DNA from: Lepeophtheirus salmonis
Lineage: Eukaryota > Arthropoda > Copepoda > Siphonostomatoida > Caligidae
Assembly: GCF_016086655.4 (NCBI RefSeq)
Contig: NC_052141.2
Span: 11,780,001 to 11,844,000, forward strand
Length of the DNA: 64,000 nucleotides
Direction: 5' to 3'
Positions 33,521 through 43,975 of the stretch are shown piece by piece (position 1 is the stretch's first letter; each line of letters opens with the position of its first letter). Under the pieces are notes generated by a model. The model saw only the letters and a list, made by a program, of their open reading frames with translations. It did not search any database and was not told the DNA's origin. The translations under genes were made by a program, and so were the position numbers.

Positions 33521-34329
33521 AATTGTTACATTGTTATTTTTTTGCAATCACTTCGAATATAACCTAAAGAATGGACAGATCCACATTTTATATTCGAGGT
33601 AATTTCGAGTACCTAAACTTTCGGATTCAGATACGAAACCAAAATTTGATAAACACTTTTCTCGAATTGTAAAAACATTTATCCCGATATTCAGACCAAA
33701 ATAAACTAGGATCTGGATCCAGCTTACATTTTCACTGATAGCTATTTCCCAAAACAATAAAGTACCCAATGTTATTACAATTACAAAATAATTATCGGCC
33801 ATTGTTATCATAATATTTGAATTACTGCTCGATCCAACGGTCCATGCAGATGTGGCTCAAATCACTAATCAAAATAAATGGAGATACTACATTCGATATT
33901 GAGAAGTTATTTTTAATAATTAGGATTATGAATTGAGCTTTTTAAGATCTGGAAAATCCCTCTGACCTTTTTTATGATACGTAAAATGTCGAGTACTCTT
34001 AGCAGATTCGGGTATCATATCTTTTCAGATAATATAAGTTTACTTAGACCATATCCAAGGCCCATCATATCTCTAATTTAACAAGCCATACTGTATTATT
34101 ATGATAAATATATGACAGATGGGACAAAGCAATGCAGTAATGGCTGTCATTGGATAAGGTATTTCTGTGGGATATTGTTATTTTGCAGTCTACATGGATA
34201 TAATTTACTCAATGGTCATTAAATCTATTTAAAGACACGTTTCATATTGGGAGGAAAAACATTATAATTATGTATCTAATTTATCAAGGTTTCCTTGATG
34301 ATTAGAAGATGACCATTAGAACGTCATTA
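33521..34329. other. Non-coding interval
   Basis: AT-rich without a supported gene. The 87-codon minus-strand frame near 33548-33811 has no recognisable domain. Confidence 0.35.
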
Positions 34330-34460
34330 CCTTTATGCTATCACTCCACCTTTTATCTAATAAGAAACAGAAAAAAAGGTCGAAAATCAGTTGGCCAATC
34401 CTTTCCAACTATGGAATAATTATTATTCAATAATTGTTGAGAAATACCATATAGATAAAA
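34330..34460 (-). repeat. Family E fragment, reverse
   Basis: On the minus strand it carries TTGTTGAATAATAATTATTC and the words CCAACTGATTTTCGACC. These match the ends of other family E copies. Confidence 0.4.
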
Positions 34461-34499
34461 AACAAAAAATCATCAATATTCATCGTTTATGAATAGATT

Positions 34500-34815
34500 T
34501 GATTTTTTTGAAATTTTTCTTTTAAAAATTATAATATTTAAAAAAAAAAGTTTAATGTTAGAAATTTTTCTTAAAAAAATCAATTTTTTGTGAATATCTA
34601 TGGATTTTTGAATATTTCTCTGGAAAATTTAATATTTGAATTTTTTTTCAAAAATTGTACATTTGAAATTTAATTTTTTAACTAAAAAATTTTAATTTTA
34701 ATATTTTTTTTTCAGAAAAATTTAATTTTCCAAAGTTTTTCAAAAAAAAAAAATTCCTAAAACCATGCCCCCCAAGAAATCAAAAGAATAATAAATAATC
34801 CTTTTGACGCCCCTG
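34500..34815 (-). repeat. Dispersed AT-rich element, family B
   Basis: Family B interior followed by the end CCTTTTGACGCCCCTGTG, whose reverse complement is CAC-AGGGGCGTC. This defines one terminal sequence of the family. Confidence 0.55.
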
Positions 34816-35769
34816 TGATGATGTGAAAAAGTAGTTGACGTCGTCAAAAAATAAGAAATAGTTGACGAAACCATTGAAATTGTAATAGTTACGAATGTTA
34901 AAAACATTTATGTGTTTGACGTACGTTCCGCTTAGAAAAACAATGCATTTATTTCAAAAACAGAGACAGATACAGACTTCAAACATATGATAAAAGTTGT
35001 TCGGAATTTTTTAAATTATGTAATTTTTATCTGACCAAATTCCTGGGCTCCGAAGGGCCAGTTTGATTTTTCGCTAATTTTTTAATAACACAAGACCCCA
35101 CGACATCTCAATTTCTTTAAGGAATTGATTTTTAATCCAAAAATTAAAACAAGATTGATATCCCGTGTCTCAAAGGTTTTTAAAGGTATGTGTCGTGGAT
35201 TCGAAAATGTACCAAAAAAAATCAAAATCCAAAAAAACGAATTATTGTGCTAACAGAAAAAGGGAGAATGTATACTAAATCCAAATTAAAAAAGGGAGTT
35301 AGGAATATGTTGAGCGAGTTAGTGTTTGTATGTATCTTCATAATGGTTGAACAAGGAACATGGCAAATTAGCAATGTCAATTACAAGAAATAAATCACAC
35401 ATTAGAAAAAATTGCTTGATATTTACCAAAATATATGCATATTGCATTTTCAAGAGGGTCAAAAGGGGATGTTGGTTTGATTATACGTACATCAAATGGA
35501 CAGAAACAACAAATGCTTGGAAACGAGGAGGTTTTAGAATAGAAATGTACCTATTATATAATAACAGTTTATAGTAAATCGTTTTAGTTGAGAATTTAAA
35601 GTAAATAAGATAAGTTTAAATAATTTTTTTTAATTGGCTATATTTAAGATGTCGTGTTCGTACTAGTTGTAATAATAATAATAATTCATTAACATAACTA
35701 TGTTAATTCAGAGGTGTCAAACGGTTAAAATAGTATTGCAGTCTCCAGCAATGAAGCTTTCCACTTGGG
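34816..35769. other. Non-coding interval
   Basis: Two overlapping plus-strand frames (35190-35393 and 35347-35574) are lysine- and isoleucine-rich and show no motif. I do not call them genes. Confidence 0.35.
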
Positions 35770-36240
35770 GTCAGCATTGTTGATGACGTCCATTTTGGAG
35801 GCCTCAACAACCAAGTTTTACAACAAACCTTTTCTCATTAATAGTTAGGAAAATATGAAATATTGGATCATGTTAAATTAGGACTAACCAATAAGAGGAT
35901 TTAAATCTTACTGTCTATCAAAAGTTTTATGTTACACCTATATGACGACAAATGTATTAAAACATGTTATAGGATACAACGTTATTTTCATAATAAATTA
36001 ACTGCTACAATGGGAAGAATAGGATATTTTTCTCTAATAATCCTACTTTTCTTGTCTCTAATTGATAAAGAAAGAAACGAATCTACGAATCTAGCCATTT
36101 GTAGAGAATTTCAGCACATATTACTTTGATTTACTTATGATCAATTAGCATTCAATGAAGTTATTGTGTATTTTCTTCATACCCAAAGGATGGGGTTTAA
36201 TAAAGATCTATTGGGCATTTGTCCATTTTATCTAGTAATA
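35770..36240 (+). repeat. Dispersed repeat family I
   Basis: Carries GATGACGTCCATTTTGGAGG, AACCAAGTTTTACAACAAAC, TTAGGAAAATATGAAATATT, GGATCATGTTAAATTAGGAC and CACATATTACTTTGATTTAC. The order matches 15.69-16.1 kb, and part of it matches 50.6-50.76 kb. Confidence 0.5.
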
Positions 36241-36589
36241 AATGCACTTTTTGTCTCCTTGAATTAGTAAAATTAATTATCAGCGTTATAATCTACCAAA
36301 TGGAAATAAGATAAATTTATTTTTATTTTTTGAAGAAAAAAACAACAAAGAAAAACTCATCTCCAGGAGATGTCCCCCAAAAAAAAAAAAGTGATGTGAA
36401 CTGTGTAGGAGATATTTTGATAATTAGGGCAAAATATGGGTACATTAAATGTTCGCGGGAGAGGCTGCACATGTGTACTCTTATTCTTTAAATAGTTGGT
36501 GAAAGATTAACCTTCCTCCATTTTACAAATTTTATGATGATTTCAATTTTTATCGTATTTCAGGATATATTTTATATATTTTGGGTTTT

Positions 36590-37520
36590 ACGCGGTCACC
36601 CTAACAATTTGAAGTATGTTTGTGAGGAGAGCAGCTTAGCTGTCTTGACGTTATATTAGATTACCTCCAAGCAGCTATGAGACGAAGGAAGTAAACTCAA
36701 ATCCCACACAGTATCAAGCAAGGACATAAGTCAGTAATTACTCCGTCTTTGATCCTGAATTCTACTCTGACTCCAACAAGCACTTACACGTATAACCAAG
36801 GTTGTGCCTTATCAGTCTGCTAGAATTGGAAACGATACAATCGAACCGAGAGCACAATATATTGCTTATCCGTCTCGGTTCTTGTGATCATTTTCGTTTG
36901 TTGTATTTTTTGGTATATTTATAACCTTTTAATACTCAATTTACAAAATTGGAGTATTATGTAAATGAAACACACGTCGTTACTTGTATTTTATCATGCA
37001 ACCTTTCCTCCAAAAAGAACCTTAAAAAAGGCCTGAAATCATCTGGTAGTTAGCCAAATAAGTCAACCATCTCCCTTTTGTCCATCTCCCTTAACCCCCC
37101 CCCACCTCACAGTACACTTTGAAATCCATTCTTAAACAACCTTAGTTTTCGGAGCCCAAGCAAGAAATTGGGATACTACAAAATCTGCATATTAGGTCCC
37201 TGCAACCCTCTTTATATCTAATATAATTTCTGTGACACGAATTTTCTAGTGACAGCCCTTAATTTAAGTGTATCTTACCAAACTGAGCCTTTATAAAAAA
37301 GAACCGAGACCCATAAAGTCGAACCGAGACTTTTAAAAGGAAAAAACTGAAACGCGACCGATATAATCACTGAAACTGAACAGGGAACAACCTTGCTTAT
37401 AGCTCATCTGTGTTAGTCTCCGTTCTGGTTACACTTTATACTTAGATGTTCTCCCCTAAAGAGAAAAAAAATGATGATAACAGCTGTAGAGAATAAAACA
37501 TTGCCTCGGTTGCCAATAAC
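36590..37520 (+). repeat. Dispersed repeat family C, split by a hAT-like element
   Basis: Family C words run up to TCCAACAAGCACTTACACG (about 36790). They resume after the insert with TGTTAGTCTCCGTTCTGG, which corresponds to the CTCCGTCTT region. The insert occupies 36797-37395. This copy is therefore older than the family F insertion. Confidence 0.55.
36797..37395. mobile_element. hAT-like element, family F, nested in family C
   Basis: Begins CAAGGTTGTGCC and ends GGGAACAACCTTG, an inverted terminal repeat. The flanking octamers are CGTATAAC and CTTATAGC, matching at six of eight positions, as expected of a decayed hAT target duplication. The 599-bp interior matches 16632-17163 and has no coding frame. 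Confidence 0.65.
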
Positions 37521-37579
37521 AACAAACCAGCCCTAGTTATATTAATCTTTCTTAATACCATATTAGACTACTGAGTTGG

Positions 37580-37921
37580 TCAGTCAAACGTGGACCCTCG
37601 AGCATCCCAGCCTTCATGACCTCTGTCAAAAGGTGGTGTGGGATTTTTGGGTTTTTTGAACAATCCCATGTTACACTTTATACCCTCCTGATGGTCCTAA
37701 CAGCCATGTATGAGTCGTTGGCGATACGATTCATCGATTTGGTTGGGCCCTCCTTGATCTTCTTCTCCATGCAGGAAAGGAATCCCCCCGGATCCCTCTT
37801 AAAATGGTTCCCTCCACTTTCTGCATTCGTGGAGAGGTCTTCTCCATCATTTTTCATCTGGCCACCTTTACAACCAGCCTTAACTTCAGCATCTAGGATA
37901 TTTGAGATGCGTTACCTTTAG
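37580..37921 (-). pseudogene. Mariner transposase relic, N-terminal part
   Basis: The minus strand encodes a run resembling the second helix-turn-helix of mariner transposases: EKKIKEGPTKSMNRIAND, then MAVRTIRRV, a stop, and HLLTEVMKAGMLEGP. The catalytic domain is absent. The opposite-strand open frame of 101 codons is a shadow of this relic. Confidence 0.65.
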
Positions 37922-38074
37922 GCTTTTTCCTCATTCATGATGACAAGATGTTTAAATTATTTAGTTTGTTCATTAACGAAGGGTAGCTTAGCAAGTATGT
38001 CAAAAAAAAATCATTTAACCTCCCTTTATTAATGAGAAAATTAACATATATTATCAATCAAAATATAAGAAACC

Positions 38075-38165
38075 GAAAATTAACGAGATTACCCTGACAA
38101 TCTGAGGAATGTCGTAGAGGAGAACAGATTAGCTGTCATACAGCTTCATTAGACAAGTGTCATCC
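38075..38165 (+). repeat. Family C fragment
   Basis: Contains AAACCGAAAATTAACGAG, TACCCTGACAATCTGAGGAA and ACAGCTTCATTAGAC, the 5' half of family C only. Confidence 0.4.
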
Positions 38166-38479
38166 ATATTGTTAGTGCATAAGTTTTGGTTCTTGTTAGC
38201 TGTATAGGGTTGTAATTGACTTCTTGATTTTGTAAGTAGTTGGGATGGAGATTTCAACGGTCTTTCAAACCGTTACAGCTCTGTCACTGTTTCGGAGGAG
38301 GGCACTCCTGTTGCCTTTTTTGTTGTTTTGTTACACTTAGCCATATGGGGTACAAAAAAAAAAATGTTTATTGTTTTTTTAGCTGTCGTTTGGTTGCATA
38401 ATACAACCTAATAATTGAAAATGACGGTGATTAAATGCTACTTCATGTTTGGGTCTCCAGTCTGTACATATTTTCGGTA

Positions 38480-38775
38480 TGGAGAAACTAAAACTGAAAG
38501 TTAACATGGTAACACTAAGAATTAGAAGAATGTTTGGACGAGAGCAGCTTGGCTGTCATGGTGTTTCATTAGATCAGCAACAATCAGCTTTGACAAGGAA
38601 GGATGGGGCTAAGTAAATAATGAAGGACAGTGACAAGAATCACTCCGATGTCGATCCTCAATTCTACTCTGAGCCCAACAAGGACTTACAATTATAATCC
38701 GGCAACAAATCCTACAGGAGAATTTCCATCTTTATGAACACACGCAAATGTTCAATCCGGTCTGGTATTTATCAA
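38480..38775 (+). repeat. Dispersed repeat family C
   Basis: Near full-length: GGAGAAACTAAAACTGAAAG, AAGAATGTTTGGACGAGAGC, CATGGTGTTTCATTAGATCA, CTCTGAGCCCAACAAGGACT and ATGTTCAATCCGG. Spacing of landmarks equals the 24.0 and 25.4 kb copies. Confidence 0.6.
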
Positions 38776-39370
38776 CGATACCTTCTAAGTAATTGAAAAG
38801 GAAGTTTACTCCTAAGGAATTTAATACTAATGATAGGGTAATTCCGCGCCAAATCGACCAAACAATGGACATTTATTATGTTAACATCTCCGATTTTTTT
38901 TGAAATTTTTCTTATAGCTTAATTTTGAATAGAAAATTGAAAATTTCAGTCTTCTTTGACCTCCATATCAGGAATTAGAGTCTGTTCAATTTCTAGCACC
39001 CTTTATATTTATATAGCTATTACTCTTACGACTTTAAAGATGATTGGATAGATATTTACACATTAATTATTCTGTATTTAAATTTTTACCAAATAAAATG
39101 GCCCTTTGACCTTGAGGTCACGAGGTCAAATCTTTGACCTTAAAAATTTCAAACATGATATACTACAAATTTTTCTATGAAATGGAGGTGAATATATATT
39201 ATATAATTTAAAAACAGGTTTGGGGCTGCATTCAAATTTGGGACAACGATATAAGCGAAATACCAAAAACGAGATGTAAAAACTTGGTTAAATTATTAGA
39301 AGAGAATTAATATACAATTGTGGCGATATAAGTTTACACTATTTATATATTTATTTATATTAGTGCTAAT
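38776..39370. other. Non-coding interval
   Basis: AT-rich with a short CTTTGACCTTGAGGTCACGAGGTC cluster near 39110-39135 (TGACCT half-site-like words in both orientations). No gene seen. Confidence 0.35.
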
Positions 39371-39900
39371 TCCTTTTTGGAAAAATAAATTTTGTAAAAA
39401 AATAATTTAAATATTAAATTTTTTGGGGAAAAAATTAAAAATTCATAGCTAGTGAGAGAAAATTCAATTTTTTCAAAAAAAATTTAAAAACTAAAATTTC
39501 AATGCTTAATTTTCTCGAAAAAATTTCGAAAATCCAAAGTGAGTCACAAAAAATGTATTTTTTTGAAAAAAAAATATATATATAAAGTTATTTACAAAAA
39601 ATCAAATTAAAAAATGAAATTTCAAATATTTAATTTTTTGGAAAAAAAATCAAAAACGCCGTAAATATTTCAAGAAAATTTAATTCTATGGAAAAATAAT
39701 CCAAAAATTAAATTTTAGATAAGTAAAAATTAAATTTCTTATATTAAATTTTTTTGAAAAATAATTAAAAAAGCCATATCTAGTCACAGAAATTTGGAAA
39801 AAAATTAGATTTCGAATAATCATTTTGTGTTCAAAAATTTGAAAAGTCAAATTTCAAATAATAAATTTATTCAAAAAAATTCACAGAAAATCCATGCAAC
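39370..39900 (+). repeat. Dispersed AT-rich element, family B
   Basis: Interior units such as TTAAATTTTTTGGGGAAAAA and TTCATAGCTAGTGAGAG repeat with loose periodicity. The GC-rich end is not present, so the copy is truncated. It abuts the family A copy that follows. Confidence 0.5.
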
Positions 39901-39903
39901 AAA

Positions 39904-40297
39904 AATCGGTCTAAACCGATTTTACAGATAAATTGTTTATAAGATGACATGATATGTTTTTCAGATATTATACGAAGTTTAAACAGAGATAGTTCAGATC
40001 AATTTTGATTCCGCCGTCTCTTATATGTAGACAGTATTTTGTTCTAGAACTTATGGTCTACTTTTAAGATTTTTTTTGAAAAAAATGAATGACAGTTGAT
40101 CTAGAAAAAAAAAACCAGTCTCTTATAATAACTGAGACTTTAAAAAAATTGGTCCATAGAAAGAGACCGAGTCAAAATTGGTCTACAAAGTGAGAGCGGA
40201 AAAAAAAACGGGCTGGACCAAAAAATCGATCTAAAAAAATCACTTAAGCCCGAACTGAAAAAAAAAAAAATCGGTTCTGAACCGAGTCTCAACACTA
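39904..40297 (+). mobile_element. Family A hAT-like MITE, 5'-truncated
   Basis: Shares GGTCTAAACCGATTTTACAG, ACGAAGTTTAAACAGAGATA, TCCGCCGTCTCTTATATGTA and the right end GAGTCTCAACACTA with the 52.2-52.8 kb copy. The left terminal repeat is missing. Confidence 0.65.
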
Positions 40298-41084
40298 GTT
40301 AGTAGTTACTTATGTAGTACAAGATCGTAATTACTGTACATATTGTATACAAAACAAATACCTACCTACCTACAAGAAGTTGTAAGAATGAATGCATAAA
40401 TATAAGTACAAGTCTGCTAATACCAACCTATGCAGGGTTCATCCTTTACCATCACACCATAGAATGGAAGTAAGTGTCTCTTTTAACAAGGTGAAAAAGG
40501 CTCTTAATTACTTTTATTGTTTCAAATATATTAAGATGTCTATCAGTCTCAAATAACTTTTGACGTTTCTTTACAAAATAACTTTAAAATAGAGGATGAA
40601 TGACAATGGTGGACGAGGAATAATGAGAATGATATCATCTATCTAGGGTGGGTAGGCGTTACAAAAAGACAACAAAGCAGGTTCCTCATGAGAAACGTTT
40701 ACATATTTTGTAGTTGTGGGATTTTTTTTTTTTTGAATGACAAAATTTAGATAGAATATATCCAAATACAGTCAAAGGCGTCCGCAGGAATATATTTTGG
40801 AGAGGGGGCTAGGTTTTGGAAATTTTTCTAAAGTTAAAATCTCATAAATTAATTACCTGGTTTTGTCTTGGATATATTTGTTCAATAGATCCTTTTTATA
40901 AATATTATTGATGTTGGTTACAATTTATAACTTGTAAAAGCGGATTGTACCGAAAATCAAGGTCTGGAGTAAGAATAGTGTCAGTGGTTGACTGTAGTCC
41001 TTCAACTTTATTGTCCATTAATCTTGGTGTATAAAATATGTCCACCAGTTATTTAAAAATAAAAGAAACCCAGGAAGGAAGAAT

Positions 41085-41715
41085 TTCCAACATGAATTTT
41101 ATCCATTGGATAACTTTATTGTCCAAAGTTTGGACGTAATCATCAGTCTTCAGCCTGTATCCACGCAGTATTCATGGCCTTCCTGTTGAATGCAACCAGG
41201 CTTAACATCATCCCTGAAGCAGTGTTCTTGGTGGGGGGACATATCGGTGATCATATGTCACTACTTGATCATTCTGCCTCCTGAAGATAGGGTCAATAGG
41301 TCCACAGGTTCCTTTGAGGTGGTTCAGTATCTTTTTTGCAAGCTACGGATGGGCTTTTCTCTTCTGTTCCGTCAAACATAGGCGGCAAAATACGCCAAAG
41401 AGATATTCCTCCTGCCTTTTTATAGCCCTGGACACGCTGAGGGGAACTTGATCATCTTCATGGCCATGTCAGCAATTGAGAAATTCGTCTTTTTCTTGAA
41501 GGCCTTCTTCAGGGGGTTGACAGATACGGAGAGTTTCCTTCCTACTCCTCCAGAACGGCTAAGGTCTTCCCCAAGCTTCAACTGCATGAAGACATTATAA
41601 ATCGTCTTTCTCGAGGCCCGAGTCTGCTCCCAGATGACCTTCTGAGACAATCCCTCACGGAGGAGAATTATGATCTCAATGCTCTTCTCGATCTGTCTGC
41701 TTATGGTGGCGAGTA
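41085..41715 (-). pseudogene. Tc1/mariner transposase relic, DNA-binding to mid-catalytic region
   Basis: The minus strand begins with QIEKSIEIIILLREG and SQKVIWEQTRASRKTIYN, a mariner helix-turn-helix. GRKLSVSVNPLKKAFKKK follows, then after frame changes KKILNHLKG, DQVVTYDHRYVPPP and a worn GRP-containing segment. Several stops and shifts break the frame, and the second catalytic aspartate region is not visible. The opposite-strand frame at 41190-41381 is a shadow. Confidence 0.75.
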
Positions 41716-42480
41716 GGAAAATGTTTGTCTAATAATCGAAGGCTAATGATGTGTTGTACAACATTGTTTATCGGAACATTGTGAAAAAATTACTCTTACC
41801 CTCTCAAAATTAGCATAATAGAGATGTTTAAATAATAAGAGCTGGCCTGGTTTTAAAAGATTTTCAATGACGTCATAAACTACATTGTAAAGGAACAAAA
41901 CGCCTTTTGGGAGGATCAAAGCTGATATTTTTACTATAAAATTTGATAAATGTCAAATAAAGCTTGATTAAATTACATCAAAGGGCTTTTTAAAAAAAAA
42001 AGACTTAACATGTAAATAGACTACTAATTGATGCAATGGTAAACAATGGTTTTTTGAATGTAATCAAAGTATCATGTACCTAAAACCAACAAATGGATCG
42101 ACTACACTTATTATTATTATTTTTGATGGATATTGAATGAGAAAAGTAGAATAATATGAGAAAAATATATTATTATTTCCACTATAATAGTCAATTTGTA
42201 TCTACAAAATGGAAATACGATTGTATATAACGATTTAATATCATATTTTTAATACTTATAAAGGTCAACGATATGATAAAAATAGGAAATAGGTGGATAT
42301 ATTTTTTATAGACTGTAAAATTTCGGCCCTTTTATTTGTTAGTCCTATTTTGACATGATAGAATACATATTATCTATTTTCCTCAATATTAATGAAAGAA
42401 CTTGTTTCATTCTGAATAAAAATTGGTGATTTAGATCTCCAAAATGCCCGACATCAACAATGCTGAAGTCACACGAACAA
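41716..42480. other. Non-coding interval with a reversed family I patch
   Basis: From about 42300 to 42420 the minus strand reads CATTAATATTGAGGAAAATA, then ATGTCAAAATAGGACTAAC, matching family I. No gene seen. Confidence 0.4.
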
Positions 42481-43100
42481 TTCTAAGGGAGGGGGTGTCC
42501 GGAGACGGAGTGATTGTAGCCCCCCATACCCAAATGAAGGAATTTTTGTTCCTTACTAGAAAATCTAATATTTCATGTTTTTTCTACAAAAAATATAATA
42601 TTTGTTATTTAATTAACAAAAAATTTAAGTGCTTATAAATAACTATGGATTTTTGAAATTTTTCTCCGAAAAATTTAATATTTAATTTAATATATTTTTT
42701 CAAAACATTTTATATTTGAAATTTAATTTTAGAACCTTTTCAGTTATTTATGAATACTTTTTAATTTTTTTCCAAACAATTAAATTTTTTAAACGAATAG
42801 TTATGGATTTTTTAATTTTTGATTCCAAAAATTTATTTTTTGAAATTTTCTCTGAAAAATATAATTTTTTGAAATTTTTTTCTGAAAAATATAATTTTTG
42901 AAATTGTTTATATTTGAAATTTAATTTTACATGTTTTGTTTCAAAAAATTTCATTTATTTTTTTGTAAGGAGCTCTAGATTTTTGTATTTTTTTAAATTT
43001 TCATTCAGGAAAGTTTAGTTTTTTAAAAAAAAATTTGAAAAAAAATTGTATTTTTTGGATTTTATTTTTCCAAAAACCTCCTACAGACGCCTCTGAAAGG
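42480..43100 (+). repeat. Dispersed AT-rich element, family B, both ends visible
   Basis: Left end GGGGGTGTCCGGAGACGGAG, then GTAGCCCCCCATACCC and GGAATTTTTGTTCCTTACTA. The right end is CCTCCTACAGACGCCTCTG, an inverted counterpart of the family end. The interior is A/T-tract rich. Overlapping frames on both strands are accidental. Confidence 0.6.
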
Positions 43101-43589
43101 GAAATATTATGACGAAAAATTGATAGCTGACAGCATAATACAGTGCAAAAATTTAATAGCTCGACTAGTTATAGGGAAAAAAAATCTTAATTAGTTAAAA
43201 AGGTAAGTTAATTACCATCACTGACTCACTCATTTATTTTTTTGTAAAATCTAATGAAAATTCCAGGTGTTTTTTTCTCTTAAAAAATGTTATTTTATAA
43301 CCTTTAATTTTATATTTTCTTAGGATTACCTGATTACACATGAAATATAGGCCAATATTTGAAATCAGTATAGAATTTCGAATTCCAATTATTAACTTTT
43401 TTTCTTAAGTCAAAAGTTGTCTTAAACCTATAAAAATGGTAAAAATACTCAAAAAAAAATCAATAGAAAGTTATCAAACCCAGAACTGGTATGGAAAAAT
43501 TAATTACTGATTCTGGATTAACAAGATCTATTACTTTACCAGCAAAAATCAAGGTTAATAGAAATAGAAGGTTAGACCATCATTTAATC

Positions 43590-43975
43590 AGGCTGGCTAG
43601 AATTTTCAATCTGATATATTGGGTTGACTGCTGGGCGAGATAGGTATATTTTGACAAAACAAGCAACCACTCATAGTCAATGACGTCACTATTTCTAGAA
43701 TTTTCTAATAATGTATCGCAACAACTGCTGGGTAAGAAAAACAGGTTTTGACAAATCACGTAACCCCTCATCTACTATGACGTCAATATCAAAAGCGTGG
43801 TGGAAGTCAAACATCAGTCGTGCACGCGTTAGGGTATAACTTTGTATTTTTATTAACCTTGCAGTGTATCAGCCTTCGAGGTTTTGACCTCTTTCCCCTG
43901 TATCAGTATTCTGAACGTTAAATGGGAGAAATTGAATTTTCCATTCTTAAACTGTTTAAAATACCAAACAATTAA
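43590..43975 (+). repeat. Dispersed repeat family E, with internal duplication
   Basis: The unit ACTGCTGGGCGAGATAGG, TTTTGACAAAACAAGC, ACCACTCAT, TGACGTCA occurs twice in tandem (from about 43629 and again from about 43725). It is followed by AGCGTGGTGGAAGTC, GGGTATAACTTTGTATTTTT and GTATTCTGAACGTTAA. Confidence 0.55.
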
